Assembly: GCA_016194705.1 (NCBI GenBank)
Contig: JACQAZ010000015.1
Coordinates: 122,453-186,452 of the forward strand
DNA: 64,000 nucleotides
DNA from: Elusimicrobiota bacterium
GTDB lineage: Bacteria; Elusimicrobiota; Elusimicrobia; UBA1565; UBA9628
Direction: 5' to 3'
The first letter of the stretch is position 1, and each line of letters begins with the position of its first letter. The position numbers and the translations under genes were made by a program. The notes under the pieces are model-generated. The model did not search any database, had not been told where the DNA came from, and saw nothing but the letters and a program-made list of their open reading frames with translations. Shown here piece after piece: positions 52,397 to 61,200 of the stretch.

Positions 52397-54306
52397 GACG
52401 AAGGCGCGCCCTTGAGGCCCTTCTTGGCCTGCCTATAAAGGGAAGCTCGCTCTTCCTTGACCACGGCCGACACATCCGACTCCGTGAGCCCGAAAGGCTG
52501 TCCGAACGCCGTCATGAAGCGGATCTCGTCGTCGGTCACGCTGCCGTCGGCCAGCGCCATCTGAGCCAGCCCCCGCAGGCAGGCCCGCGCCTGCGCGGCA
52601 CCCGAGGGCTTCGGGATGTCGAGGTGCCCCTCCTGGGCCGCCAAGATCGTCGCGCCGACGGTCTCGGGCCGGACCCCGCGGCTGCGCGCGAAATCCGCGA
52701 GTAGCGCCGTCTCCTTGTCGTCGATGCGGCCGTCGGCGGACATCGCCGCGACGAGCAAAGCCAGGCCGTCGACCGGGGAGAGCTCGCGCGCCCAGTCCGC
52801 GTCGAAGACCGGAGCGCCGGCCGCCGGCGGCTTCTTCCACAAGCCGATCGGGGCGAGCTCGACGACCGTCCATTGCAGCGAGCCGTCGTTGAAGGGCGCT
52901 CCGCAGAACTGGCATTGGGCCTGGTCGCGCCGCTCCGAGGGCGCCCCGCACTTGGCGCAGCGCGACGAGCGCAGCCCTGAGCGCGCGTCGGTCTTGAGTC
53001 CCGTCTTGCGGGCGAAGACGACGACGTGCTGGCGCAGGACTTGACCATGAGATACGGCCGAAGTGCCCGAACCTTCTATATGTTCTCCCGACCACTTGAC
53101 CATGACGTGGGCGCGGTCGACATCGCCGGCGGTCTCGAAGGCCTGGACCTCGACGGTCCCGACGGCGGCGTCTCGGTACGAGGAGCCGTCGACGGCCAGG
53201 GCCTTGCAGAACTCGTCGGCGGCGACGCTGCGCATGAGCGCGGGATTTTTCTGGGCGAACGCCCACTGCCAGCGCCAGAAGGCCACCGAGGCGCGGTCCT
53301 CGAGGAACTGCGTGCTCAGCGCGGAATCTCTTTGGGAGAGTTCGGAAAAACCCGGCACTTCCGCCCCGCTGCCGCGAACGGCCCACTCTTCTTCCTGCGT
53401 GATCTCGCAAAGAACCCAATCGTACTCGCCGGAGTTGACCCAGCTCTTGCAGCTGGCGCAGAGTGCGGCGTCGGCGATCGGAAGCGGCGCGCCGCAGCTC
53501 GGGCAGAAGCCCTCCAAGAGGCCGGGCTTCTTCAAGGTCTTGGCCCCGGGCCGGCGCACGAAGGACCAGACCTCGGCGAACTCTTCGGGCTCATTCGAGC
53601 CGAAGAGCAGCCGCCCGTCCGAGAGGGCGACCTCCTTGTCGACGGCCGAGGCCTCGATGCGCACATGGAGAGTGTCGAAGAAGGCGTCGGACTCGATCTC
53701 GAGGGCCTCGGCTTCCTCGACGCTCACGCCTTCCATGACGTTCTTCTTACCGTCGGCTTTCTGCAGCTCGAGCTGGATCGCGAAGCGCTCCATGACGCCG
53801 TCGGAGATGAAGGCCCGCGCCGAGGCCATGTTTTGTTCGCTCCAGGCCTTCTGGATCGCCAAGAACGCTCCCTTGGCGCGCGCGAGGAACTGGTCCGCCT
53901 CGAAATCGGGGTCGCGAACCTTAAGGCGGGCGAGATTCTCGTCGAGGCGCCGCCGCTCCTGGACCTCGCTTCCGCGGGAGATCGTGTCGCGCATGCGGCC
54001 GTCGCTGGCCAGCATGACGTCCGAGTTCGACAAGACCTTGTACGCGATGTAGACCAGCAGGGCGGTGACGGGGACGCCGACAAGCGGATTCGCGAAGACG
54101 AACCGAAAGTAGAGATAGACGAGGTAGCCGACGTCGGCGCCTCCGCCCGAAGACCCCCCGCCCGACGAATAGCCGCCCCCCGAGCTGTGGCCCCCGCCGC
54201 CCGAATAATGGCCGCCGCCGCCGGCGCGGGCGTAGAGCAGCGGCGCGGCGAAGGCGAACGCGTAGGCGAGAAGACCAACGAAACGCAGCAGGCGTTGCCG
54301 GAACAT
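52393..54306 (-). CDS. Membrane protein with Tim44-like, zinc-ribbon and TerB-like domains
   Basis: This 637-residue protein has an N-terminal signal-like segment (LLAYAFAFAAPLLYARAG), a Gly/Ser/His-rich stretch (GGGGHYSGGGGHSSGGG), and a membrane helix (PLVGVPVTALLVYIAYKVL). Two Tim44-like units follow at about 135-260 and 330-440 (FLAIQKAWSEQNMASARAFI; WRWQWAFAQKNPALMRSVAA), each followed by a zinc ribbon (CPSCGAP with CASCK; CAKCGAP with CQFCGAP). A C-terminal TerB-like helical domain spans about 520-620 (GLALLVAAMSADGRIDDKE; MALADGSVTDDEIRF). The promoter -10 is 6 nt before the ATG, so it is probably leaderless. It is paired with the SPFH gene 52 bp downstream. Role unknown; a stress or envelope scaffold is plausible. 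Confidence 0.8.
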   Translation of the reverse strand: MFRQRLLRFVGLLAYAFAFAAPLLYARAGGGGHYSGGGGHSSGGGYSSGGGSSGGGADVGYLVYLYFRFVFANPLVGVPVTALLVYIAYKVLSNSDVMLASDGRMRDTISRGSEVQERRRLDENLARLKVRDPDFEADQFLARAKGAFLAIQKAWSEQNMASARAFISDGVMERFAIQLELQKADGKKNVMEGVSVEEAEALEIESDAFFDTLHVRIEASAVDKEVALSDGRLLFGSNEPEEFAEVWSFVRRPGAKTLKKPGLLEGFCPSCGAPLPIADAALCASCKSWVNSGEYDWVLCEITQEEEWAVRGSGAEVPGFSELSQRDSALSTQFLEDRASVAFWRWQWAFAQKNPALMRSVAADEFCKALAVDGSSYRDAAVGTVEVQAFETAGDVDRAHVMVKWSGEHIEGSGTSAVSHGQVLRQHVVVFARKTGLKTDARSGLRSSRCAKCGAPSERRDQAQCQFCGAPFNDGSLQWTVVELAPIGLWKKPPAAGAPVFDADWARELSPVDGLALLVAAMSADGRIDDKETALLADFARSRGVRPETVGATILAAQEGHLDIPKPSGAAQARACLRGLAQMALADGSVTDDEIRFMTAFGQPFGLTESDVSAVVKEERASLYRQAKKGLKGAPSS

Positions 54307-54312
54307 CGGGCT

Positions 54313-54341
54313 AGTTTAGTCTCTCGGTGCTCCCGTGTCAA
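54313..54341 (-). promoter_or_regulatory. Leaderless promoter of the Tim44/TerB gene
   Basis: Minus strand TTGACA (54336-54341), 17 bp, TAAACT (54313-54318), then 6 nt to the ATG. A second TTGACACGG lies 9 bp upstream, a tandem repeat that may be an operator shared with the divergent promoter at 54357. Confidence 0.7.
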
Positions 54342-54352
54342 CCGTGTCAACG

Positions 54353-54493
54353 GGTGTTGACAAGCACGGTGACGGGGGTTACACTAACCCGAGCGCGGCC
54401 GCTGGAAGTTCCTTGGATCGACATCCGCTGAGGGGGGGAGTCCTACGCCAGAAGCGATCTCGCCGGGGATCGAGGGCCGGAAAGCCAGTCGCG
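54353..54493 (+). repeat. 141-bp direct repeat, copy 1 (promoter plus leader)
   Basis: This stretch is identical base for base to 57230-57370. It includes a promoter, TTGACA (54357-54362), 17 bp, TACACT (54380-54385), and the first about 100 nt of the transcribed leader. The genes that follow the two copies are paralogous but clearly diverged. Confidence 0.95.
54357..54385 (+). promoter_or_regulatory. Promoter in repeat copy 1
   Basis: TTGACA (54357-54362), 17-bp spacer, TACACT (54380-54385). Expected start near 54392. Confidence 0.75.
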
Positions 54494-54537
54494 AGCGGTG
54501 AACCGCAACACAGCCCTGATGGATGGAGGGAATACTG
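54392..54537 (+). ncRNA. Candidate structured mRNA leader, copy 1
   Basis: About 146 nt are transcribed before the ATG at 54538. Possible stems: GGAT/ATCC (54415-54418 with 54423-54426), CGATC/GATCG (54455-54459 with 54468-54472), GGC/GCC (54475-54477 with 54484-54486) and, outside the repeat, GCGGT/ACCGC just after it. A GGATGGAGGG ribosome site follows. I could not match the conserved core of a riboswitch class I know, so identity is open. Confidence 0.4.
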
Positions 54538-55395
54538 ATGCATAGGCTAAGCCCGCTTGATCTGATTCTGTCTGCGGCCATTATCCTGGCTGTAACGGTT
54601 TCCGGTGCTGCATCCACAATATCGGAGGCAGAGCTGAAAGACGCGCTCCCTCCGTATGGTGAAGCCGATCGGCCAAAACAATGGTATCGCTACCTAATTC
54701 CGCAGGCCGAGATTGCACCATTGAATAGCCATGTCAAGGAATTGGCGGCCAAAGGGGATATCTTCAAGGCAATAAACTCACGTCTGGCATCTCTTCAGCC
54801 AGGGACAGCGGAGTCTGAACGAGAGATCTTCATTTGGGTATGGGTTCTCAAGGACTTCAAGGATGCTCGCGGACTTGATGGTTTGGATCGCGCTGCTTCA
54901 CTAACCCCCAAGGTCGCGAGCCGTAACGAAGACGGCGGTCGCATTAGCTTCTACCCGTTTGATGAACTCGCGCGAGGCGCAGCAGATAATATCCGCGTCG
55001 AGATGCAAGCCACCGAATGGGCCACGCATCTAAAAGATCTTCCAAAGGAAGATCGCATTCGGCAATTGGCAGATATCGTGTGGCTAGATGCTCCAACTCC
55101 GGAGAACCTGACTGGGCGTGGGGCTGGGCGGCTGTTGCTCAGAGAATGCCCTAAGGACGAATGTTGGTTAAAGATTATCCTAGAACGGATCGACAAGATT
55201 GATGAGTCGAGCCCCGTAGGGAAGAAACGCATTGTGAGCGCGCTGATGGAGTTAAGAGCAGTGTATCAGCGCGGCAAGAAGGCTCCCGAGATAATTGAAA
55301 AAGTCCGCGCGATTCGAGGAAGGCATCCGAAGGACAGAATTGGCGACGCGGCTGAAAATGTATTGCGAGAGATTAATTCAAGACCAGAAAAATGA
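54538..55395 (+). CDS. Secreted helical protein of unknown family, copy 1
   Basis: ATG 54538 gives 285 residues; an in-frame ATG at 54523 would consume the ribosome site. The signal peptide is LILSAAIILAVTVSGAAS. The mature part is mostly helical: AELKDAL, EIFIWVWVLKDFKDARGLDGLDRAAS, RGAGRLLLRECPKDECW, VRAIRGRHPKDRIGDAAENVLREI. It has one close Cys pair. It is a paralogue of 57377-58240. Its stop overlaps the ATG of a carboxypeptidase-like gene (ATGA), and that pairing is repeated in copy 2, so it probably assists, inhibits or localises the peptidase. Codon and base use are less GC-rich than upstream genes, a sign of acquisition. Confidence 0.8.
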   Translation: MHRLSPLDLILSAAIILAVTVSGAASTISEAELKDALPPYGEADRPKQWYRYLIPQAEIAPLNSHVKELAAKGDIFKAINSRLASLQPGTAESEREIFIWVWVLKDFKDARGLDGLDRAASLTPKVASRNEDGGRISFYPFDELARGAADNIRVEMQATEWATHLKDLPKEDRIRQLADIVWLDAPTPENLTGRGAGRLLLRECPKDECWLKIILERIDKIDESSPVGKKRIVSALMELRAVYQRGKKAPEIIEKVRAIRGRHPKDRIGDAAENVLREINSRPEK

Positions 55396-55672
55396 ACTCA
55401 CAACTCATGGGCTGTGCCCTGCTTTTGGCCTTGAGTGCTGGGATGCCAACCAGCCTCTCTGCTCAGGACGCCACTCTTATGACCTTGAAGAATTCAACGG
55501 ATACAACATTCGATCAGAACACTGACATTGGTTTACCGTTTGATCCACCACTTCCAACTTCCCTGCCCGATGATCCAGGATTCAGAAGCTACTCCACGGT
55601 CATACAGGCGCTGGATTCGCTCGATCCAACTCTTGTTTCTCGCGCTGATCTCAGCGGCGTTGCAGATAAGAC
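55392..55672 (+). pseudogene. N-terminal remnant of M14 carboxypeptidase gene, copy 1, cut by an IS
   Basis: The ATG at 55392 starts a signal peptide and a propeptide-like region matching copy 2 at 58237: DIGLPFDPPxPTSLPDDPGF, RSYSTVIQALDSLDPTLVS and RADLSGVADKT are shared. Homology stops at 55672, exactly where foreign sequence begins; the frame limps on to TGA at 55775. No catalytic residue of the peptidase remains, so the copy is dead. The last 110 or so bases before the break are nearly identical to copy 2 although the signal peptides differ. Confidence 0.85.
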
Positions 55673-56974
55673 CTCCACCCGGCGAGGACTTGGGAAATCC
55701 ATCGCGATGATCTGGAAGACGCGGCCCAACGTGAATTCCGGGGATCTGGCGAAGCGCCGGCGCAGCGTGTCTTGAAGGTGCCGCATCGCTACTCGTAGCG
55801 CTCCAGTCGCCCCGCGCTTGAGCAGTTCCGCCAGCAAGACGAGGACCAAGTATGTCATGTGAGCTGCCGTCAGCAGGTGATCAATGGCCTCCCAGCACGA
55901 GAAGACCCTCCACGAATCGGCCTTCAATCCCTGCTTAAACTTCCAGAAGAACGTTTCGATTCCCCAGCGCCAGGAATAAAGCCGCACGATGATCCTCAGA
56001 TCGGCGACAGTTTGCGTGGTGAGCGTGGTAGCCAGGAACATCGGATCGAGCCCTTCTTTAAGCGGCGCCAGGTAGACGATATTGAAACTGACCTGATCGC
56101 CGTATTCGGTCGTCACGCCAGCATGACGTGAAGAGGCGTCCGACATCAGCACGTGCTTGGCTGTGTCGCGCCACTGAATTCGCGTTCGCTTCGGCCACCA
56201 TGGCGCCGCTTTCTCAAGCAATCTTTCCTTTTCATCCACCATGACCATCAGCTTGCCGCCCAGCCGGATCACGAAGTCGATGCCCTCGATCTTCTTGAGC
56301 CAATGGAGCAAATCCTTGCGCTTGAATCCGCTATCAGCTACGAGGATCACGTCGAGCTTGAGGATTTTCTTGACGAGTTCCACGGCGTTGCGGATCTCAG
56401 CCAGCTCGGCCAGGTTTTGGCTGGCGCACTCCGGGCCCCGTTCGCTCCAAAGCCGTCGCGTGATAGGCAGGACCGTGCGATCGGTCAGAAGAAGGCCGAC
56501 CCAGATTTCCTGGTACCCTGGCACAAGGATTTCCTCGTCGATGGGAAGGTTGTGCAGGCGGACTTTCCCCTTGCCGGGCATGGGGCGCTTCTTTCTCCGG
56601 GACCTGGCTTTGGCGTAGGAAGTCGAATCGATAATGACTGCCACCTTGCCGTTGTGCTTCCAAACGCGTCTCTTGCCGATCCGATTGAGCACGGCGGTCA
56701 CGCATGCGAGTTGTGCTCCGCCGAACTTCAGGCGCTTTCGTGCCAGGAAAAGCGACAACGCGTTTTCCGTCGTCTTGACGGGCGCGGACTGCGTTTGGGC
56801 GATGCTCTGTAGCACGAGACTGCGAGAAAGGCAGACGCCGAGAACGAGTTCGCGCAGCTTTTGATCCCAGTTGTAGAGCAGCGGCGGTGAAGAAGCGAGA
56901 CAGGAAGCAATCGTCTTTGGTAATATCGCGGCAAGGCCCGACGAGCGAACATCGAGCATGGGATCTGACCCCAT
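55589..56974 (-). CDS. IS4-family DDE transposase
   Basis: This 461-residue frame (ATG 56974; ATG 56959 also possible) has the DDE acidic residues in VIIDSTSYAK, ILVADSGFKRKDLL and the C-terminal YSWRWGIETFFWKFK, which fits the IS4 Y-x2-R-x3-E-x6-K signature exactly. It cuts and pastes its own element. The stop at 55589 lies in the antisense of the interrupted carboxypeptidase gene, beyond the point (55672) where homology to copy 2 begins. The last 27 or so residues are therefore host-encoded, and the natural C-terminus may be missing or the element truncated. It is less GC-rich than the chromosomal neighbours. Confidence 0.88.
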   Translation of the reverse strand: MGSDPMLDVRSSGLAAILPKTIASCLASSPPLLYNWDQKLRELVLGVCLSRSLVLQSIAQTQSAPVKTTENALSLFLARKRLKFGGAQLACVTAVLNRIGKRRVWKHNGKVAVIIDSTSYAKARSRRKKRPMPGKGKVRLHNLPIDEEILVPGYQEIWVGLLLTDRTVLPITRRLWSERGPECASQNLAELAEIRNAVELVKKILKLDVILVADSGFKRKDLLHWLKKIEGIDFVIRLGGKLMVMVDEKERLLEKAAPWWPKRTRIQWRDTAKHVLMSDASSRHAGVTTEYGDQVSFNIVYLAPLKEGLDPMFLATTLTTQTVADLRIIVRLYSWRWGIETFFWKFKQGLKADSWRVFSCWEAIDHLLTAAHMTYLVLVLLAELLKRGATGALRVAMRHLQDTLRRRFARSPEFTLGRVFQIIAMDFPSPRRVEVLSATPLRSARETRVGSSESSACMTVE

Positions 56975-56990
56975 GCGAAGAATCTACCTC
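55673..56990 (-). mobile_element. IS4-type insertion sequence interrupting carboxypeptidase copy 1
   Basis: The left junction at 55672/55673 is exact from comparison with the intact paralogue at 58516. The right end is uncertain: coding ends at 56974, and an inverted repeat CATGGG/CCCATG flanking GGGATCTGACCCC lies at 56957-56975. I found no convincing terminal inverted repeats, and the rest of the peptidase gene does not resume to the right, so a deletion accompanied or followed insertion. Confidence 0.65.
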
Positions 56991-57078
56991 GGCGGGCCGA
57001 TCCTTTTTGCTGGAAGCAAAACCACGGTTGCAGTACTCTTACCCGGCCGAGATTCTACCAAGTTGGACCGGCAGCCGT

Positions 57079-57166
57079 CCCCGTGCTCTGTAAGCACGGG
57101 GCCGGTTGCGCGCGGCCTTCGGCCGCGCGCTCGTCAAAAACCCCCTTTTCGCCGAAGGCGAAAAGG
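57079..57166. repeat. Array of three perfect hairpins
   Basis: Three unrelated perfect stems follow one another: CCCCGTGCT/AGCACGGGG (57079-57101, 5-nt loop), GCGCGCGGCC/GGCCGCGCGC (57108-57130, TTC loop) and CCTTTTCGCC/GGCGAAAAGG (57144-57166, GAA loop). A weaker CGCC/GGCG lies at 57171-57181. They fill the space between the IS and the second promoter/leader repeat. No gene is visible at 56991-57229. Confidence 0.7.
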
Positions 57167-57229
57167 AACTCGCCGTAGGCGCCGGATCGATCTCCGAAAA
57201 GTCCGGGAACCGGGACGTGTTGACAAGCT

Positions 57230-57370
57230 GGTGTTGACAAGCACGGTGACGGGGGTTACACTAACCCGAGCGCGGCCGCTGGAAGTTCCTTGGATCGACA
57301 TCCGCTGAGGGGGGGAGTCCTACGCCAGAAGCGATCTCGCCGGGGATCGAGGGCCGGAAAGCCAGTCGCG
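57230..57370 (+). repeat. 141-bp direct repeat, copy 2 (promoter plus leader)
   Basis: Identical to 54353-54493. Upstream, an extra TGTTGACAAGC lies at 57218-57228, so this copy has a tandem -35-like element where copy 1 has two GTGTCAAC units. Confidence 0.95.
57234..57262 (+). promoter_or_regulatory. Promoter in repeat copy 2
   Basis: TTGACA (57234-57239), 17-bp spacer, TACACT (57257-57262). Confidence 0.75.
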
Positions 57371-57376
57371 CTGCTG
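57269..57376 (+). ncRNA. Candidate structured mRNA leader, copy 2
   Basis: About 108 nt run from the expected start to the ATG at 57377. The sequence is identical to copy 1 up to 57370, with only 6 nt of its own before the start codon and no Shine-Dalgarno outside the repeat. If ribosome access is controlled, it must be within the shared part. Confidence 0.4.
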
Positions 57377-58240
57377 ATGGCTTCTCGAAGTTCTCTTAAT
57401 CGAATCACCTCCCTGGTCGTTGCCTTGATTGCATCGACAGCCGTAAATGGCGCTGGATCGCCGATATCTCAAGAAGAGCTGAAAGACGCCATCCAGCACT
57501 TTGCTGGTTCAACGGAACTACCACATCACGGGTTGTTCCGTATTTCCCAATCGAGACTGGTAACGTTAAAGAAAAACACGGAGAAGCTAGAGGCTAAGGG
57601 GGATATTTTTCAGGCAATAAATGAACGTCTCTCGGCTCTCCAACCAGGAACGGAAGGATCGGAGCGCGAAATCTTCATATGGGTCTGGGTGCTAAGAGAT
57701 TACAATGACTCTCGCGGACTCGATGGTTTGGATCGCGCAGCTTCTTTGGCCCCGACGGTCGAAAGCCGCGATATTGACGGCGGCCGCATTCGGTTTTACC
57801 CATTCCAAGAATTGGCCCGAGAGTCCGCAGACAAAATCCGTGTTGCGCTTCAGGCTGCGGACTGGGATGTTCACCTAAAGGGATTGTCCAAGCAAGAGAG
57901 GATTAGGCAACTGGCAGACGTTGTGTGGCTCGATGCTCCAACCCCAGAGAAGCTAACCGTTCGTGGTGCTGGGCGACTGTTGTTGAGAGAATGCGCAACA
58001 GATGATTGCCGCCTAACCGTCATCCTGGACCGCATCGACGCAATTGATGAATCAAGCCGCACGGGCAAGGCCCGTATTGTGAGCGCGCTAAGTGATCTGA
58101 GGACGATACACCAGCACGGCCATAAGGACCCTGCGATAGCTGAGCGAGTTCGCGCAGTTCGAGGGCGACATCCGAAAGACAGAATCGGTGATGCGGCCGA
58201 CAGTGTGCTTCGGGAAATTGATTCTGAATATAAAAAATGA
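57377..58240 (+). CDS. Secreted helical protein of unknown family, copy 2
   Basis: This 287-residue paralogue of 54538-55395 has signal peptide ITSLVVALIASTAVNGAG. Shared blocks include EREIFIWVWVL, RGLDGLDRAASL, DVVWLDAPTPEKL, RGAGRLLLREC and RGRHPKDRIGDAA. ATG 57377 is the first start after the leader that gives a signal peptide; the frame is open back through the leader (in-frame TTG at 57290) but that part is the repeat read in a meaningless frame. ATGA overlap with the carboxypeptidase gene shows translational coupling. The conserved pairing suggests a dedicated partner of the peptidase. Function unknown. Confidence 0.8.
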   Translation: MASRSSLNRITSLVVALIASTAVNGAGSPISQEELKDAIQHFAGSTELPHHGLFRISQSRLVTLKKNTEKLEAKGDIFQAINERLSALQPGTEGSEREIFIWVWVLRDYNDSRGLDGLDRAASLAPTVESRDIDGGRIRFYPFQELARESADKIRVALQAADWDVHLKGLSKQERIRQLADVVWLDAPTPEKLTVRGAGRLLLRECATDDCRLTVILDRIDAIDESSRTGKARIVSALSDLRTIHQHGHKDPAIAERVRAVRGRHPKDRIGDAADSVLREIDSEYKK

Positions 58241-61200
58241 CCTCACGGTTTTTACGCTACCTTTTGGTTTTGGCCCTGAGCTTTCTCGGTTCCGCAATAC
58301 TCTGGGCCCAGTCGGAAGCTACGCTTAAAACTCTAAAAAATGCGACCGATCCAACTTTCAACTCTGATACAGACATTGGTCTGCCGTTCGATCCGCCGAT
58401 TCCGACCTCCCTGCCCGATGATCCAGGATTCCGAAGCTACTCGACGGTTATACAGGCGCTGGATTCGCTCGATCCAACTCTTGTTTCTCGCGCCGATCTC
58501 AGCGGCGTTGCAGATAAGACGACATCGGTCCTTTCAAATCCAATTCTTGTCTATCGCATTTCAACCCCCGGTACACAAAGAAAGAACGACCCGAGCTCCC
58601 GAAAACCACAGATTTTAATCATCGGTGGCGCGCATGCCCGAGAATGGATGCCTATGGAAGCGGTTGCGAGATTTGCCACAGTTCTCGTCAGCGACTACAA
58701 CCTGGCTGCAGCGAATTCCCAAGTCAGATATCTCCTCGAAAACGCCGAGATTTACGTCGTACCTACACTTAATATTGACGGGCGCCTTTTGACCGAACAG
58801 CACCCCGCGCAGCTCTTCGTGGTCTCAACAGCTGCGGTCGATAGCCTTGGAATCGAATTTGATAACCCTGATGGGACGGCGAATCGGCATGGAAGAATGC
58901 GCCGAAAAAATTTGGAAGGAGTCGGAACAACACTGGATTCGAGCTGGTCCCCGACATTTTCTCTCGCATACTTGAACGGAACCGACATAAATCGAAATGG
59001 GGCATTCGCGTGGGATGGTACGAGCGATTGCCCCGCCTCCGTGAGTACAATCCCCGAGAGCCTGGCATACCGGGGACCATCAAGGGAATCATCGAGGGAG
59101 ATTCTCTTTCTGCACGAATTTCTTGCGGGAGCGCTGCCTGCTCTCACTGAAGTCATTGACCTGCACATGGCGGCGCAAACGATCTTCTGGCCCAAAGTTT
59201 CGGGCCTGTTCTCTAGTTCACCCGCTTCGGTGTCCCGTGATGCGCGAACCAGCGAAGTAGCCATGATTGTACACGACCGCCTCAATTCACAGCCCGGCTA
59301 CACCTTCGATTTAAAAGGCTGCATCCCCGTCGGCTCGATCGATACTTTGGCCGGCGCTTCGCGCCTCGTCCCTTCAATGACAATCGAATTGGGGCCCAGT
59401 TTGGCAACTGGGATCCAGCACTTCGTTAGGCCGCATGATGAAGTTCTACCGGCCGCAGTGCAGGCCTTCGCTGGATTATATGGGGGCGGACGCTGGGCCG
59501 CTCAAGATCCTTATTTGCGGAAGGTTCTGATTCAACAAACCAATGGCAGTGGGCCTCCGAAGATCATCTATCAGGACGAGATTAAGTCTGATCAGAATGG
59601 CCGCAGCCTGAACACGACCTCCAGCAATCTAACGGGGCCCGGCACGCTCACGGTCCAGCTTCAGTTCTCCATGCCGATGAGTTCTGATGGGGCGCCGGTC
59701 GTGATATTGGAATCGGGCTCTAGATCCGTGCCCGTCGCCGCGACAGGCGCGGGGTGGAGCACGTCGATTTACGAGAACGATACTTGGAGCGGTACCCTCA
59801 CCTTGCCGGCCGATTTCCCCGACGGAACGGCAAGATTGACCGTAGACGCAGCCGACGAATTCGGGGGCAAGCTGGACGGCAAGCCGTTGACGGTTAGAAC
59901 GTGGAGCAACGGCGATTGGGCAAACTACGAGGACGAAAACGGCAAAGGTTCGGACGGCGGAAGAGACGCGAGGGTCAAATTGGTCATTTTGCGGGGACCC
60001 CTAGTGCAATTGGGTTTCATCGACCCCGCGGGGCTCTCCACGGTCTACCAGATCCAGGGCCCGAACGCGGGGTCCTTCAAGATGACGGGCGACCATATCG
60101 ACGCCAACTTCCGGGATTCAGGCATCGGCGTATCCTCCGTGAAGCTCGAGAGCGACAACCCCAGCTTTTCCACGATCAACCTGACCTACGATCCCCCCAA
60201 TAAAAATGGCATCGAGGCGTTCCTCCCCCCGGTCGGCCAAGGACTGCCCGAAGGCAACTACACCTTCACCGTCACCAACGCCTCGGGTGCTTTTACCTCG
60301 GCGAAGGTCCAGAAGTACCTCTTCACCGCCATGGTAGATCCCGCGACCAAGGCCAGTTACGACGAGATCAGCAAAGCGTTCCGCGTCTCCCTTTTCTTCA
60401 CCGTCTCGGACGACGCGGGCGGGATCGGCGAGGTCAAGCTCTGGACCAGCGCGCCTCAGCCCGACGGCTCGATGGGCCTGGCCCAGGTCTTGAAGACGTT
60501 CAGCGGCGGGGGAGCCCACACCGCCTCTTTCAGCATCTCGGGGGACCAATTCGTGCCCCTGGGCTTCTACGCGATCACGGCCGAGGACTCTTTCGGGAAC
60601 AGCGTGATCCAGAGCTTCGCGCTGCAGCAGTCGCAGGGGGTCTTGTCGGACAATTACGACAGCGCGGCCAAGTTCCAGGTGGTGCCCTCGATAGGGGACA
60701 ATAACACGCCAGCGGGCTGGAGGCTGGACTTCGACCTCACGGCCGACCCCGGCAGCCACATCTTCTACCCGCTCGGGACCATCACCACGCAGATCCACGA
60801 CCTTTTCACCGCGGTCGGGGGGAACAACGCGAGCCTGCTGGTCGCCCCTCCTCCTTCCGCCATAGGCGCGGCCTTGATCGTCCCGCCGACCTTGGCTTTC
60901 GACCTCGTCAGGACGCCCTTTACCGCGGGGACCCCAGAGCCCGCCGGCGACACGGGCTTGAGCCTCACTTATCAGGTCGCCACCTCCAGCATCCAAAGTA
61001 ACATCGCAAGCTCGAGCTATCGCTTCGTCGCCCAGCGCAAAATGTTCGAAATAGGAGATATCTCGCTCCAACAGAACGACTACTATTTTCAAGACGCCTT
61101 CAGCACCCCGCTGACGCTCCAACGATTCACGCGCTGGAATGTCACGCTCACCAACAACAGCGTGGTCGTGGGCCTCAACGGGGCCGGCTCGGTCAGCGTG

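Noticed and set aside
54392..54493. Cyclic-di-GMP, TPP or cobalamin riboswitch in the repeated leader
   Set aside because: I looked for the conserved cores of these classes and did not find them; only generic stems can be drawn.
57290..57376. N-terminal extension of the second helical protein through the leader repeat
   Set aside because: It would translate part of the promoter-proximal leader into a basic peptide placed before a normal signal peptide; the leader is conserved as DNA in front of both genes.
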